A stretch of 13,200 bases of DNA from Rhodospirillum sp. UBA1311 (GTDB lineage: Bacteria; Pseudomonadota; Alphaproteobacteria; Rhodospirillales; Rhodospirillaceae): assembly GCA_002307145.1 (NCBI GenBank), contig DBTR01000104.1, positions 36,733 through 49,932 on the forward strand, given 5' to 3'. A model generated the notes under the pieces. That model was not told the origin of the DNA. It saw nothing but the letters and a program-made list of their open reading frames with translations, and searched no databases. Positions within the stretch are counted from its first letter, which is position 1. Each line of letters opens with the position of its first letter. A program made the translations under genes and the position numbers. Below are positions 6,505 through 13,200 of the stretch, piece after piece.

Positions 6505-7338
6505 ATGACGCACCCTAACCTTTTGCTCATCGGCTGCGGCAAGATGGGCGGCGCGCTGCTTTCCGGCTGGCTCGCCGACGGCTGGCCGAAAGCCCGCGTC
6601 TGCATCGTCGAGGCTTACACCCCGACCCGCCAGGCCTGGGCCGACCAGGGACTGACGGCGGTCGCGGACCCGCTCGAAATTCCCGCCGGCTTCGTGCCTG
6701 GCGCGGTGCTGATCGCGGTCAAGCCGCAAGGCCTTGCCACCGCGCTGCCGCCAGTGGCGCGCCGCGTCGCCGCGCTTTGCGGCGCCAAGCCGCCCCTGGT
6801 GATCTCGATCGTCGCGGGCAAGCCGATCGCCGCGTTCGAGGAAGCCTTCGGCGTGCATACCCCGGTGCTGCGAGTGATGCCCAATACCCCGGCGGCGGTC
6901 GGGCGGGGCATCTCCGGCCTTTACGCCAACCCGAGCGTGACCAAGGCGCAGAAGGCCCTCGGCCAGACCTTGCTCGGCGCGGTCGGGCAGGTGGTCTGGC
7001 TCGAAACCGAGGACCAGATCCACGCCGTCACCGCGCTTTCGGGCTCGGGCCCGGCCTACGTTTTCCACCTCGTCGAGGCGATGGCCAAGGGCGGCGTCGC
7101 GCTCGGCCTCTCGCCGGAAGTGGCGATGACCCTGGCGCGCGCCACCGTCGTCGGATCGGGCGAACTGATGCGCCAGAGCGCGGACGACGCGGCGACGCTC
7201 CGGGTCAACGTCACCAGCCCGGGCGGCACCACCGCCGCGGCGCTCGACGTGCTGATGCATCCGGGCTCGGGCTTTCCCGAGCTGCTGCCGCGCGCACTGG
7301 CCGAGGCGGCGCGTCGCTCGCGCGAACTCGCGGGCTGA
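6505..7338 (+). CDS. proC: Pyrroline-5-carboxylate reductase
   Basis: ProC reduces 1-pyrroline-5-carboxylate to L-proline with NAD(P)H, the last step of proline synthesis. The 277-residue protein carries the N-terminal Rossmann motif GCGKMG (10-15), AVKPQ (71-75), MPNTPA (125-130), the family signature around SGSGPAY (179-185) and VTSPGGTT (236-243). The length and all key blocks are normal, so it should be active. The start ATG at 6505 has GAGGA (6494-6498) six bases upstream. The next gene, csaA, begins 64 bases downstream and may be transcribed separately. Confidence 0.97.
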   Translation: MTHPNLLLIGCGKMGGALLSGWLADGWPKARVCIVEAYTPTRQAWADQGLTAVADPLEIPAGFVPGAVLIAVKPQGLATALPPVARRVAALCGAKPPLVISIVAGKPIAAFEEAFGVHTPVLRVMPNTPAAVGRGISGLYANPSVTKAQKALGQTLLGAVGQVVWLETEDQIHAVTALSGSGPAYVFHLVEAMAKGGVALGLSPEVAMTLARATVVGSGELMRQSADDAATLRVNVTSPGGTTAAALDVLMHPGSGFPELLPRALAEAARRSRELAG

Positions 7339-7341
7339 CGA

Positions 7342-7370
7342 TTGCGCATCGCCGCTCCGCCCCAACATAT
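7342..7370 (+). promoter_or_regulatory. Candidate promoter and inverted repeat upstream of csaA
   Basis: TTGCGC (7342-7347) is followed after 17 bases by ACATAT (7365-7370), or after 18 by CATATC. This gives a plausible but weak sigma70-type promoter in the 64-base gap before csaA. A 6-base inverted repeat CCGCCC/GGGCGG (7357-7362 with 7374-7379) brackets the -10 position. It could be an operator or a weak terminator stem for proC, but it is not followed by a U-run. Confidence 0.35.
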
Positions 7371-7402
7371 CAAGGGCGGGGGCAAGACAATGAGGTACGC
7401 CG

Positions 7403-7738
7403 ATGACGATTTCCTATGACGACTTCGCCAAGGTCGACGTGCGCGTCGGCCGGGTGACGCGCGCCGAGATCAATCCCGAGGCGCGCAAGCCCGCGTACGT
7501 CCTCTCCGTCGACTTCGGGCCGGAGATCGGCGAGTTGACGTCGTCGGCGCAGTTGGTCGATCATTACACGCCCGACTCCCTGGTCGGACGGCTGGTGCTG
7601 GGGGTGGTCAACTTCCCCGAAAAGCGCATCGCCGGGGTGAAGAGCGCGTGCCTAGTGCTGGGCGTGCCCGACGTCGAGGGCGCGGTGGTTTTGCTTTCAC
7701 CGGAACGTCCCGTTCCGGTGGGTGGAAAGATGTTTTGA
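7403..7738 (+). CDS. csaA: CsaA-type tRNA-binding protein (EMAP/Trbp111-like OB fold)
   Basis: This 111-residue single-domain protein matches CsaA/YgjH in length and sequence: FAKVDVRVGRVTRAE (8-22), PEARKPAYVLSVDFG (25-39), TSSAQL (46-51) and VVNFPEKRIAGVKSACLVLG (68-87). The family forms dimers with an OB fold that binds the elbow of tRNA. Bacillus CsaA was also described as a chaperone linked to protein export. The start at 7403 has GAGG at 7392-7395. The stop codon shares its final A with the yciB ATG, so the two genes are translationally coupled. The last residues are encoded by a perfect inverted repeat (7698-7720). Family identity is firm; the cellular role is not well established. Confidence 0.93.
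   Translation: MTISYDDFAKVDVRVGRVTRAEINPEARKPAYVLSVDFGPEIGELTSSAQLVDHYTPDSLVGRLVLGVVNFPEKRIAGVKSACLVLGVPDVEGAVVLLSPERPVPVGGKMF
7698..7720 (+). repeat. Perfect 10-base inverted repeat with 3-base loop at the csaA/yciB junction
   Basis: The arms CACCGGAACG (7698-7707) and CGTTCCGGTG (7711-7720) are perfectly complementary around a TCC loop. In RNA two further U-G pairs could extend the stem. It lies within the last codons of csaA and ends 17 bases before the yciB start, next to the likely yciB ribosome site (GGTGGAAAG, 7720-7728). Only a TTTT follows, at 7732-7735, so it is not a classical terminator. It may tune yciB translation or mRNA stability. Confidence 0.6.
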
Positions 7739-8352
7739 TGTCCGGAACCCAATCCAAGGGAACGTCCTTCGGCAAGCTGGTCCTCGAACTCGGCCCGCTC
7801 GGCGTGTTCTTTTTCGCCAATGCCGAAGGCGCGCGGTTGCAGGAATGGTTCCCGCAACTGAAGGCGCTCGGCGCGCCGATCTTCGTCGCCACCGCGCTGT
7901 TCATGGTGGCGATCGCGATCGCGCTTGCCGTCTCGTTCGCCCGCGACGGCAAGCTGCCGATCATGCCGCTGATCTCGGGGGTGGTGGTTCTGGTGTTCGG
8001 CGGCCTCACCCTTTGGCTGAAGGACGAAACCTTCATCAAGATGAAGCCGACGCTGGTCAACGGCCTGTTCGCCGCGATCCTGCTCGGCGGTCTCGCGTTC
8101 GGCAAGGCGCTGCTCGGCCATGTGTTCGGCGCGGCGTTTTCCCTCACCGAGGCGGGCTGGATGATCCTGACGCGGCGCTGGGGGCTGTTCTTCCTTTGCC
8201 TCGCGATCCTGAACGAAGTGATCTGGCGCAGCGTTTCCACCGACACCTGGGTCGACTTCAAGGTTTTCGGGATCATGCCGCTCACCTTCGCCTTCGCCCT
8301 CGCGCAGGCGCCGCTGCTCGCCAAGTACGCCCCCGCATCCGAAGAGTCCTGA
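7738..8352 (+). CDS. yciB: YciB/IspZ-family inner-membrane protein (septation/envelope)
   Basis: This 204-residue, strongly hydrophobic protein fits the YciB (IspA/IspZ) family. It was named from a Shigella mutant defective in septation and is now linked to envelope integrity. About six membrane segments can be seen: roughly 14-29, 46-67, 73-93, 108-123, 147-164 and 172-192. Family blocks KPTLVNGLFAAILLGG (103-118) and LNEVIWR (158-164) are present. The start at 7738 overlaps the csaA stop by one base (TGATG). The same frame stays open 30 codons upstream, but that part is antisense-like shadow of csaA and contains the hairpin. The biochemical function of the family is unknown. Confidence 0.92.
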   Translation: MSGTQSKGTSFGKLVLELGPLGVFFFANAEGARLQEWFPQLKALGAPIFVATALFMVAIAIALAVSFARDGKLPIMPLISGVVVLVFGGLTLWLKDETFIKMKPTLVNGLFAAILLGGLAFGKALLGHVFGAAFSLTEAGWMILTRRWGLFFLCLAILNEVIWRSVSTDTWVDFKVFGIMPLTFAFALAQAPLLAKYAPASEES

Positions 8353-8374
8353 CACCCCCGCCCAGGAGATCGCC

Positions 8375-9721
8375 ATGCCGCGTCGCGCCAAACCCACGGT
8401 CCTGATCGTCGGCGGCGGCGCGAGCGGCGCGTTGATGGCGCGCCAGGCGTGGGAGCGCTTCGGCCGGAATCTCCGCGTCGTGGTGGTCGAGCGCAGCGGC
8501 AGCCTCGGCCGGGGCATCGCCTACGCCTCGCCCGAAGACGGCCATGTCTTGAACGTCCGCGCCGAGGCGATGGGCGGCTTCCCCGAGAAACCCGGCGACT
8601 TCTGGGCCTGGCTCGAAGCCACCGGGCGGAGCAAGCTGCCGGGCATCGCCGGGCCGGGTGGGTTCGTGCCGCGCCACCTTTACGGCGACTATCTCGAATC
8701 CCTGAGCGTGCCCTTGCGCGAGCAGGGCGTGCTCGAAGTCGTGCGCGGCGTCTGCGTCGGCATCGTCCCGCGCGCGGGCGGCGTCTTGCTCCGCCTCGAA
8801 GACGGTCGGGAGATTGCGGGCGATGCGGCGGTTCTCGCCACCGGCAACGAGGCCGCCCCCGACGACGGCACGACCGAAAGCGGCTGGGCGCGCCACGTCA
8901 CCCGGATCGCGCCCGACGCCGACGTGCTGATCAAGGGTGCGGGCCTGACGATGATCGACACCGTCGTCACCCTCACCCGGTGCGGCCATCGCGGCCGGAT
9001 CTTCGTGGTGTCGCGGCGCGGTTTGCTGCCCCGGGTCAGCGACGACACTGTGCCGCTCAAGCGGGCCGAGCCGCCGCCGCTGGGCCTGCCGGTGAGCCGC
9101 ACCCTCGCCTGGGCGCGGCGCGAGGTCGACGCCCACGTCGCGGCGGGCGGCAACTGGCGCGCGGTGATCGACAGCCTGCGCCCGTATCTGCAGACGATCT
9201 GGCGGAGCTGGCCGATGCCGGCGCGGCAGCGTTTCGTCCGCCACCTTCGCCCGTATTGGGACGTCCACCGCCACCGTACCGCACCCGCGCCCTATGCGAG
9301 CGTCGCGGAAGCGATGGCGGTGGGGCGGCTGAAGCCGATCGCGGCGCGGGTGCTGGATCTCCGCGAGGACGACGCCGGCCTCCGCGTCACCCTCAGGCGG
9401 CGCGGCGCCGACGTTCCGGAAACCCTCACCGTCGACCACGTCATCGACTGTACCGGAGTGTCCTCAAACCCCTACACCTGCCCCAACCCGGTGATCCGGG
9501 CCCTGCTCGCCGCAGGGCTGATCCGCCCGGACGCGAGCGGCATGGGGATCGAGGTCGCCGCGACCGGTCACCTCGTCGCCGCCGACGGCAATCCGACCCC
9601 GCGGCTCTACGGCATCGGCCCGGTGGCCCGCGCGGCGTTCTGGGAGATCATCGCGATTTCGGAAATCCGCCAGCAGGCCGCCGAGATCGCGGCGCGGCTG
9701 CACGGCGAGATCGGTGGCTAG
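8375..9721 (+). CDS. FAD/NAD(P)-binding protein, YdhS-like (COG4529 type)
   Basis: This 448-residue flavoprotein-like enzyme begins with the dinucleotide-binding motif VGGGASGAL (12-20) and an acidic-end second strand (VVVVER, 35-40). GRGIAYASPEDGHVLNVRAEAMGGFP (45-70), typical of the NAD_binding_9/YdhS group, comes next. A second nucleotide-binding site, IKGAGLTMID (186-195), is followed by SRRGLLPR (213-220). The C-terminal part has the usual IDCTG (357-361) and LYGIGP (411-416). Substrate and reaction are not known for the group, and no signal peptide or membrane anchor is visible. AGGAG at 8364-8368 lies six bases before the ATG, and yciB ends 22 bases upstream, so it may be the last gene of a csaA-yciB-FAD operon. 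Its TAG stop shares the palindrome CTAG with the stop of the convergent kinase gene. Confidence 0.85.
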   Translation: MPRRAKPTVLIVGGGASGALMARQAWERFGRNLRVVVVERSGSLGRGIAYASPEDGHVLNVRAEAMGGFPEKPGDFWAWLEATGRSKLPGIAGPGGFVPRHLYGDYLESLSVPLREQGVLEVVRGVCVGIVPRAGGVLLRLEDGREIAGDAAVLATGNEAAPDDGTTESGWARHVTRIAPDADVLIKGAGLTMIDTVVTLTRCGHRGRIFVVSRRGLLPRVSDDTVPLKRAEPPPLGLPVSRTLAWARREVDAHVAAGGNWRAVIDSLRPYLQTIWRSWPMPARQRFVRHLRPYWDVHRHRTAPAPYASVAEAMAVGRLKPIAARVLDLREDDAGLRVTLRRRGADVPETLTVDHVIDCTGVSSNPYTCPNPVIRALLAAGLIRPDASGMGIEVAATGHLVAADGNPTPRLYGIGPVARAAFWEIIAISEIRQQAAEIAARLHGEIGG

Positions 9722-11073
9722 AGCGGCAGGAGCATCCGCACCCTGAGGCCGCCCAACGGCGAATCGTCGAGCTGGATGTCGCCGCCGTGGCTGCGCGCCA
9801 CGTCCCGCGCGATGGTGAGGCCCAAGCCGACGCCACCGGTCTCCGGATTGCGCGAAGTCTCGATCCGCACGAACGCGCGGAACACGTCGTCGCGCTTCGC
9901 CGCCGGGATGCCGGGGCCGTCGTCGTCGATCAAAATTTCCACCGCGTCGGCGCGCTGGCCGACCCGCACCGCGACGTGCTCGGCATAGCGCACCGCGTTG
10001 CCGATCAAATTCGAGAGACAGCGCTCCACCGCGTGCGGCCTGAGCGGCATGGTCAGGCCGCGCTCGATGTGCAGGTCGATCGGCGCGGCGTTGCGGGTGA
10101 AGCGGCCGACCACGGACTCGACGAGTTCCGAGAGGTTGGCCGGGCGCATCGCCTCGCGGCCCTCGCCCCGGGCGAAGGCGAGGTAGCCCTCGACCATCCG
10201 CTCCATCTCCGCCACGTCCTCCTTGAGGTCGGCGGCGTTGGGGTCGGAGGGCATCATCGCGAGTTGCAGCTTCATCCGCGTCAGCGGCGTGCGGAGGTCG
10301 TGGGAGACCCCCGCGAGCATCTCGGTGCGCTGGTCGATCTGGCGCTTGATCCGGTCGCGCATCACCAGGAACGCCTGCGCCGCCTGGCGCACCTCGGTCG
10401 CGCCTTCGGGCTTGAACCATGGTGCGTCGCGGCCCTTGCCGAAGCTCTCCGCCGCGATCGCGAGGCGGCGCACCGAGCGCACCTGATTGCTCATGAACAT
10501 CGTCGCGACGCCGAACAGCAAGAGCGAGGTGCCGACCATCCATACCAGGAACAGGTAGACGGTGAACGACGACAGCCGCTTCTTCGGCGTGGTGACCGAC
10601 AGCACGGAATCGGCGGTCTGCACCCGGATCGCCACCCGGTCGTCGTCGGCGTTGCTCAGTTGGAACGGCAGGGTGATGGTGGTCTTGAGCGCATCGGCGA
10701 GCGCGGTGAGCGAGATGTCGGAGTCCTCGGCGGGCAGATTGCGCAGCACCTCGCCGTCGGCGAAGGTCACTTCGAGCTGCATGTGGTTGCGCGCTTCGGC
10801 GACCATCCAGGCGCGCGCCGCCGGGCCGGGGTGGTCGCGCAGATACGAGACGATCACCCCGACGTCGCCCGCCACCGAAGCGCCGAGGCGCTTCGTGATC
10901 GTACCCCAGTGACGGTCGTAGAACACCGTCGCGGTAACCAACTGGAGAAGGATCAGCGGCGTCAGGATGATCAGCAGCGAACGGCCAAGCAGGCTCTTCG
11001 GCAAAAACGCCTTGAGCCGGAAGCGCGGCGCGGTTGCCGGAATCTCGGTCGATGCGTGGGCGTGGTCCGCCAT
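9718..11073 (-). CDS. Membrane sensor histidine kinase (EnvZ-like)
   Basis: This 451-residue kinase has a cytoplasmic N-terminus, a first membrane helix (about 30-51), a periplasmic sensor region of about 118 residues (52-169) and a second helix (171-194). A HAMP linker, HisKA and HATPase_c domains follow. The phospho-acceptor is His258 in GVSHDLRTPLTR. The ATP site shows the N box around Asn359 (NLIGNAVRY), DDDGPG (383-388) and GGVGLGL (413-419), all intact. It probably phosphorylates the OmpR-type regulator encoded 22 bases upstream in the same unit. The signal is unknown, since the periplasmic domain shows no recognised fold. The start at 11073 has GAGGA about nine bases upstream. The gene ends tail-to-tail with the FAD gene. 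Confidence 0.93.
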   Translation of the reverse strand: MADHAHASTEIPATAPRFRLKAFLPKSLLGRSLLIILTPLILLQLVTATVFYDRHWGTITKRLGASVAGDVGVIVSYLRDHPGPAARAWMVAEARNHMQLEVTFADGEVLRNLPAEDSDISLTALADALKTTITLPFQLSNADDDRVAIRVQTADSVLSVTTPKKRLSSFTVYLFLVWMVGTSLLLFGVATMFMSNQVRSVRRLAIAAESFGKGRDAPWFKPEGATEVRQAAQAFLVMRDRIKRQIDQRTEMLAGVSHDLRTPLTRMKLQLAMMPSDPNAADLKEDVAEMERMVEGYLAFARGEGREAMRPANLSELVESVVGRFTRNAAPIDLHIERGLTMPLRPHAVERCLSNLIGNAVRYAEHVAVRVGQRADAVEILIDDDGPGIPAAKRDDVFRAFVRIETSRNPETGGVGLGLTIARDVARSHGGDIQLDDSPLGGLRVRMLLPL

Positions 11074-11095
11074 CGCGGCATGTCCTCGTGTGCGG

Positions 11096-11800
11096 CTACT
11101 CGGGCATCAACATATAGCCCTTGCCGCGCACGGTCTGCAAATAGCGGGGCAGGCGCAGGTCGGACTCGATCTTCTTGCGCAGTCGCGTCACCTGCACGTC
11201 GACGGTGCGGAGGTTGCGCGAAACCCCTGTCGCCGCCGCAAGCTCCTCGCGCGACAAAATCTCGCCCGGGTGCCGCGCCAGTTCCTTCAACAGCGCCGCT
11301 TCCGCCGGGGTGAGGCGCACCGCCTCCTCGCCCTTCAACAACGCGTCGCGGCGCATGTCGTAGACGCATGCGCCGAGGTTCAGGGTTTCGACGGCGGCGA
11401 AGCTCGGGTGTGCGGTCTCGCCCCGCCGTGCCCGCCTGAGGATCGCGGTGATCCGGAGCAGCAACTCGCGCGGGTCGAAAGGTTTGCTCAAATAATCGTC
11501 CGCGCCGGTCTCAAGGCCATTGATCCGGTCTTCGGCGTCCGCCATCGCGGTCAGCATCAGCACCGGCACATCCTTGGATTCGCGCAAGGATCGGGTCAGG
11601 CTCATGCCGTCCTCGCCGGGCATCATCACATCGACGATCAGCAAGTCGAATTCAAGGGATTCGAGCGCGCGCCGCGCCTCCGCCGCGTCCGCCGCCTGCG
11701 AGACGAGGAAGCCGTTGTCGGTGAGGAAGCGCTGCAAGAGGCCGCGCAGGCGGGTGTCGTCGTCGACCACGAGAATGTGGGCGGGGGAATTCGGGTCCAT
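11096..11800 (-). CDS. petR: OmpR-family response regulator, PetR-like
   Basis: This 234-residue regulator has a receiver domain followed by a winged-helix DNA-binding domain. The acidic pocket is Asp13-15, the phosphorylated residue is Asp57 (LLIVDVMMPGEDG), and Thr84 and Lys106 (DDYLSKPF) complete the site. The C-terminal half shows RLTPAEAALLKELARHPGEILSREEL and the closing VRGKGYMLMPE typical of OmpR. The gene order, a PetP-type MarR gene directly upstream, matches the petP-petR pair of Rhodobacter capsulatus, where PetR is needed for cytochrome bc1 expression. Whether that function holds here is an inference. I chose the second ATG (11800), because GAAGG directly abuts the first ATG (11806) but sits six bases before the second. 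Confidence 0.9.
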   Translation of the reverse strand: MDPNSPAHILVVDDDTRLRGLLQRFLTDNGFLVSQAADAAEARRALESLEFDLLIVDVMMPGEDGMSLTRSLRESKDVPVLMLTAMADAEDRINGLETGADDYLSKPFDPRELLLRITAILRRARRGETAHPSFAAVETLNLGACVYDMRRDALLKGEEAVRLTPAEAALLKELARHPGEILSREELAAATGVSRNLRTVDVQVTRLRKKIESDLRLPRYLQTVRGKGYMLMPE

Positions 11801-11806
11801 GGTCAT

Positions 11807-11811
11807 CCTTC
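11807..11811 (-). promoter_or_regulatory. Shine-Dalgarno GAAGG deciding the petR start
   Basis: On the minus strand GAAGG is immediately followed by ATGACCATG. The spacing is zero to the first ATG (11806) and six to the second (11800), so the second ATG is favoured; the protein then begins MDPNSPAHILVVDDD. Confidence 0.5.
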
Positions 11812-11819
11812 GTCTCGGG

Positions 11820-12341
11820 TCACGCCGGACCGCCGCGCCACCCCGGCAACGGCGGGGTGGTCTGCGCCGGGAAGCGGCCGCGGTCGTCTTCTTTCATGAT
11901 GTTGAGCATCACCTTGCGGAAGCCCTCCACCGCCTCCGCGCCCGCCTCGCGATACGCTCGCGCGAGGAGCTTGCGCTGGTTCTCGGTCAACTGGCGCTCC
12001 AGCTCGACTCCCTTCGGCGAAAGGGTCAAAAGGCGCTGGCGACGGTCGCGCAAACCCGGCTTCTGGTGGATGAAATCGTCCTTCAGGAGCTGGCTCAAGA
12101 CCCGCGATAAACTCTGCTTGGTTATGCGCAAAGTCGATAGCAGGTCCGACACGCTGATCCCCGGCTGCCGCCCGACGAAGTAGATCACCCGGTGGTGGGC
12201 CCGGCCAAGTCCTTGATCCGCAAGGATCGCGTCGGCCTCGTTGGTGAATTCGCGATAGGCGAAGTAGAGCAGCTCGATGCCCTGGCGCAGCTCCTCGTCG
12301 CGCAGGAAGAGCGGATTGATGCGCGCTGGTACGTCAGCCAT
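11820..12341 (-). CDS. petP: MarR-family winged-helix regulator, PetP-like
   Basis: This 173-residue regulator has the MarR layout: N-terminal dimer helix (LRQGIELLYFAYREFTNEAD), a winged helix-turn-helix with recognition helix near 73-86 (ITKQSLSRVLSQLL), and a wing at DRRQRLLTLS (99-108). C-terminal dimer helices follow. GLGRAHHRVIYFV (44-56) together with ITKQSLSRVL is, from memory, characteristic of PetP, the partner of PetR in Rhodobacter capsulatus. The start at 12341 (MADVPARIN) is preferred although a longer open frame reaches 12425, because that extension would run over the ilvE start and the shared promoter region. The Shine-Dalgarno is weak (CGGAA). The stop lies 13-19 bases before petR. 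It probably acts on its own intergenic region and perhaps elsewhere. Confidence 0.9.
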   Translation of the reverse strand: MADVPARINPLFLRDEELRQGIELLYFAYREFTNEADAILADQGLGRAHHRVIYFVGRQPGISVSDLLSTLRITKQSLSRVLSQLLKDDFIHQKPGLRDRRQRLLTLSPKGVELERQLTENQRKLLARAYREAGAEAVEGFRKVMLNIMKEDDRGRFPAQTTPPLPGWRGGPA

Positions 12342-12418
12342 GTTGACATATTCCGTGTTGGATGTTACGCAAAGCATCACCAAGTCGGAAACAATCGCAA
12401 ACATAACGAGACTTCGCC
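12342..12418. promoter_or_regulatory. Divergent petP/ilvE control region with candidate ilvE promoter and operators
   Basis: On the plus strand a perfect -35 TTGACA (12343-12348) is followed after 17 bases by TACGCA (12366-12371). The -10 is preceded by TGT, an extended -10 form, and the ilvE leader would be about 40 bases. An imperfect 16-base palindrome ATGTTACG/CAAAGCAT (12362-12377) covers the -10, and a short ATGT-tg-ACAT palindrome (12340-12349) covers the -35 and the petP start. CGCAAA occurs twice as a direct repeat (12368 and 12396), each followed by a CAT-containing tail. These are plausible sites for PetP or PetR. No clear petP promoter was found. Confidence 0.5.
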
Positions 12419-13200
12419 ATGTCACTTATTCCTTTCGACGACCGCGACGGCTTCATCTGGTTCGACGGCCGCATGGTTCCCTGGCGCGATGCCAAGATCC
12501 ACGTCCTTTCCCACGGCTTCCATTATGCCTCGCTGGTGTTCGAAGGCGAACGCCTTTACGACGGCGCGATCTTCAAGGGCAAGGAACATACGGAACGCCT
12601 GTTCAAGTCCGCGGAAACCATGGATTTCACCATCCCCTATTCCCAGGACGAAATCAACGCGGCGAAAGCCGAGGCGATCGCCGCCAACAAGCTCACCAAT
12701 GGCTACATCCGTCCGTTCGCCTGGCGCGGCTCGGAACAGATGGGTGTCTCCGGCAAGCTCAACAAAATCCACGTGTCGATCGCGGTTTGGGAATGGCCGT
12801 CGTACTTCACCCCCGAAGCGCGGATGGCCGGCCTCACCGTGCAGACCGGCAAGTGGCGCCGCCCGGCCCCGGATTCGATCCCCTGCCACGCCAAGTGCGC
12901 CGGCGTCTACATGATCTGCACCCTCAACAAGCACGCCGCCGAAGCCGCCGGCTTCAACGAAAGCCTGATGCTCGACCATAAGGGCCGGATCGCCGAAACC
13001 ACCGGCGCGAACCTCTTGTTCGTCCGCGGCAACGAAATCCACGCGCCGATCCCGGAAACCTTCTTGAACGGCATCACCCGCCAGACCGTGCTCCAGCTCG
13101 CCACCCGGCGCGGCTACAAGGTGATCGAACGGGCCATCCTCCCCGAGGAAATGCCGCTGTTCAACGAAGCCTTCGTCACCGGCACCGCCGCCGAAGTCAC
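12419..13200 (+). CDS. ilvE: Branched-chain amino acid aminotransferase, 5' part, cut by window edge
   Basis: This PLP fold-type IV aminotransferase interconverts leucine, isoleucine and valine with their 2-keto acids. The visible 260 residues show DGRMVPWRDAKIHVLSHGFHYASLVFEGERLY (16-47), YIRPFAWRGSEQMGV (96-110) and HAKCAG with the likely PLP lysine Lys159. Glu193 in RIAETTGANLLFV, LNGITRQTVLQLA (216-228) and TGTAAEVT follow before the edge. The ATG at 12419 gives the family N-terminus; its Shine-Dalgarno is weak (CGAG, 12407-12410). The gene diverges from petP across 77 bases. HYASLVFEGER differs from the HYG-GVFEG form I recall from E. coli; it may simply be a clade feature. The C-terminus lies outside the window. 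Confidence 0.95.
   Translation, partial: MSLIPFDDRDGFIWFDGRMVPWRDAKIHVLSHGFHYASLVFEGERLYDGAIFKGKEHTERLFKSAETMDFTIPYSQDEINAAKAEAIAANKLTNGYIRPFAWRGSEQMGVSGKLNKIHVSIAVWEWPSYFTPEARMAGLTVQTGKWRRPAPDSIPCHAKCAGVYMICTLNKHAAEAAGFNESLMLDHKGRIAETTGANLLFVRGNEIHAPIPETFLNGITRQTVLQLATRRGYKVIERAILPEEMPLFNEAFVTGTAAEV

Noticed and set aside
8449..11313. Very long plus-strand open frame (954 codons)
   Set aside because: It overlaps the FAD gene in another frame and runs antisense through the kinase; its translation is Arg/Ala/Gly/His-rich, as expected for a shadow in GC-rich DNA.
11571..11592. ATCCTTG/CAAGGAT inverted repeat inside petR, with a similar TCCTTG/CAAGGA near 12213-12229 in petP
   Set aside because: Both are explained by ordinary codons in conserved protein regions, with different loops; two short stems are likely to be coincidence.
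12342..12425. N-terminal extension of the PetP-like protein by 28 residues
   Set aside because: It would overlap the ilvE start and consume the promoter region; the MarR family normally begins near MADVPARIN.

Overview
The window is a GC-rich stretch of a Gram-negative chromosome. By protein style and gene order it is most likely an alphaproteobacterium of the Rhodospirillales type. The signs are the LPS heptose epimerase HldD, the diacylglyceryl transferase Lgt, a UbiK-type ubiquinone accessory protein, a MidA/NDUFAF7-type methyltransferase and a PetP/PetR-type regulator pair. I could not compute GC content or search databases, so the taxonomy is an inference. Nearly all of the window is coding and the genes are intact. 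There is no IS element, phage gene, CRISPR array, rRNA or tRNA that I can support.

Left part (1-5097, minus strand, transcribed right to left): hldD, lgt, a MidA-like methyltransferase, pgeF, a predicted lipoprotein of unknown function, then the start of prs (cut by the window edge). lgt/methyltransferase and pgeF/lipoprotein are joined by ATGA stop-start overlaps. The theme is cell-envelope building: LPS core sugar, lipoprotein lipidation, muropeptide quality control and one lipoprotein. Promoter-like sites ahead of pgeF and prs suggest sub-operons.

Middle part (5098-9721, plus strand): ubiK diverges from hldD. It is followed by a 345-base non-coding stretch with several hairpins, a YbjN-family protein, proC, csaA, yciB and a YdhS-like FAD/NAD(P)-binding protein. 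A strong hairpin sits across the csaA/yciB junction.

Right part (9718-13200): a minus-strand unit of a MarR-type regulator (PetP-like), an OmpR-type response regulator (PetR-like) and a membrane histidine kinase. The kinase runs tail-to-tail into the FAD gene, and their two stop codons share one CTAG. The branched-chain aminotransferase ilvE diverges from petP and runs off the window. A 77-base shared intergenic region holds a good sigma70-type promoter and palindromic or repeated motifs.

I see no obvious undescribed multi-gene system. The items most worth a second look are the structured leader of the ybjN-like gene, the csaA/yciB hairpin, the palindrome upstream of pgeF, the unknown lipoprotein, and the PetP-PetR-kinase unit with its shared operator region.
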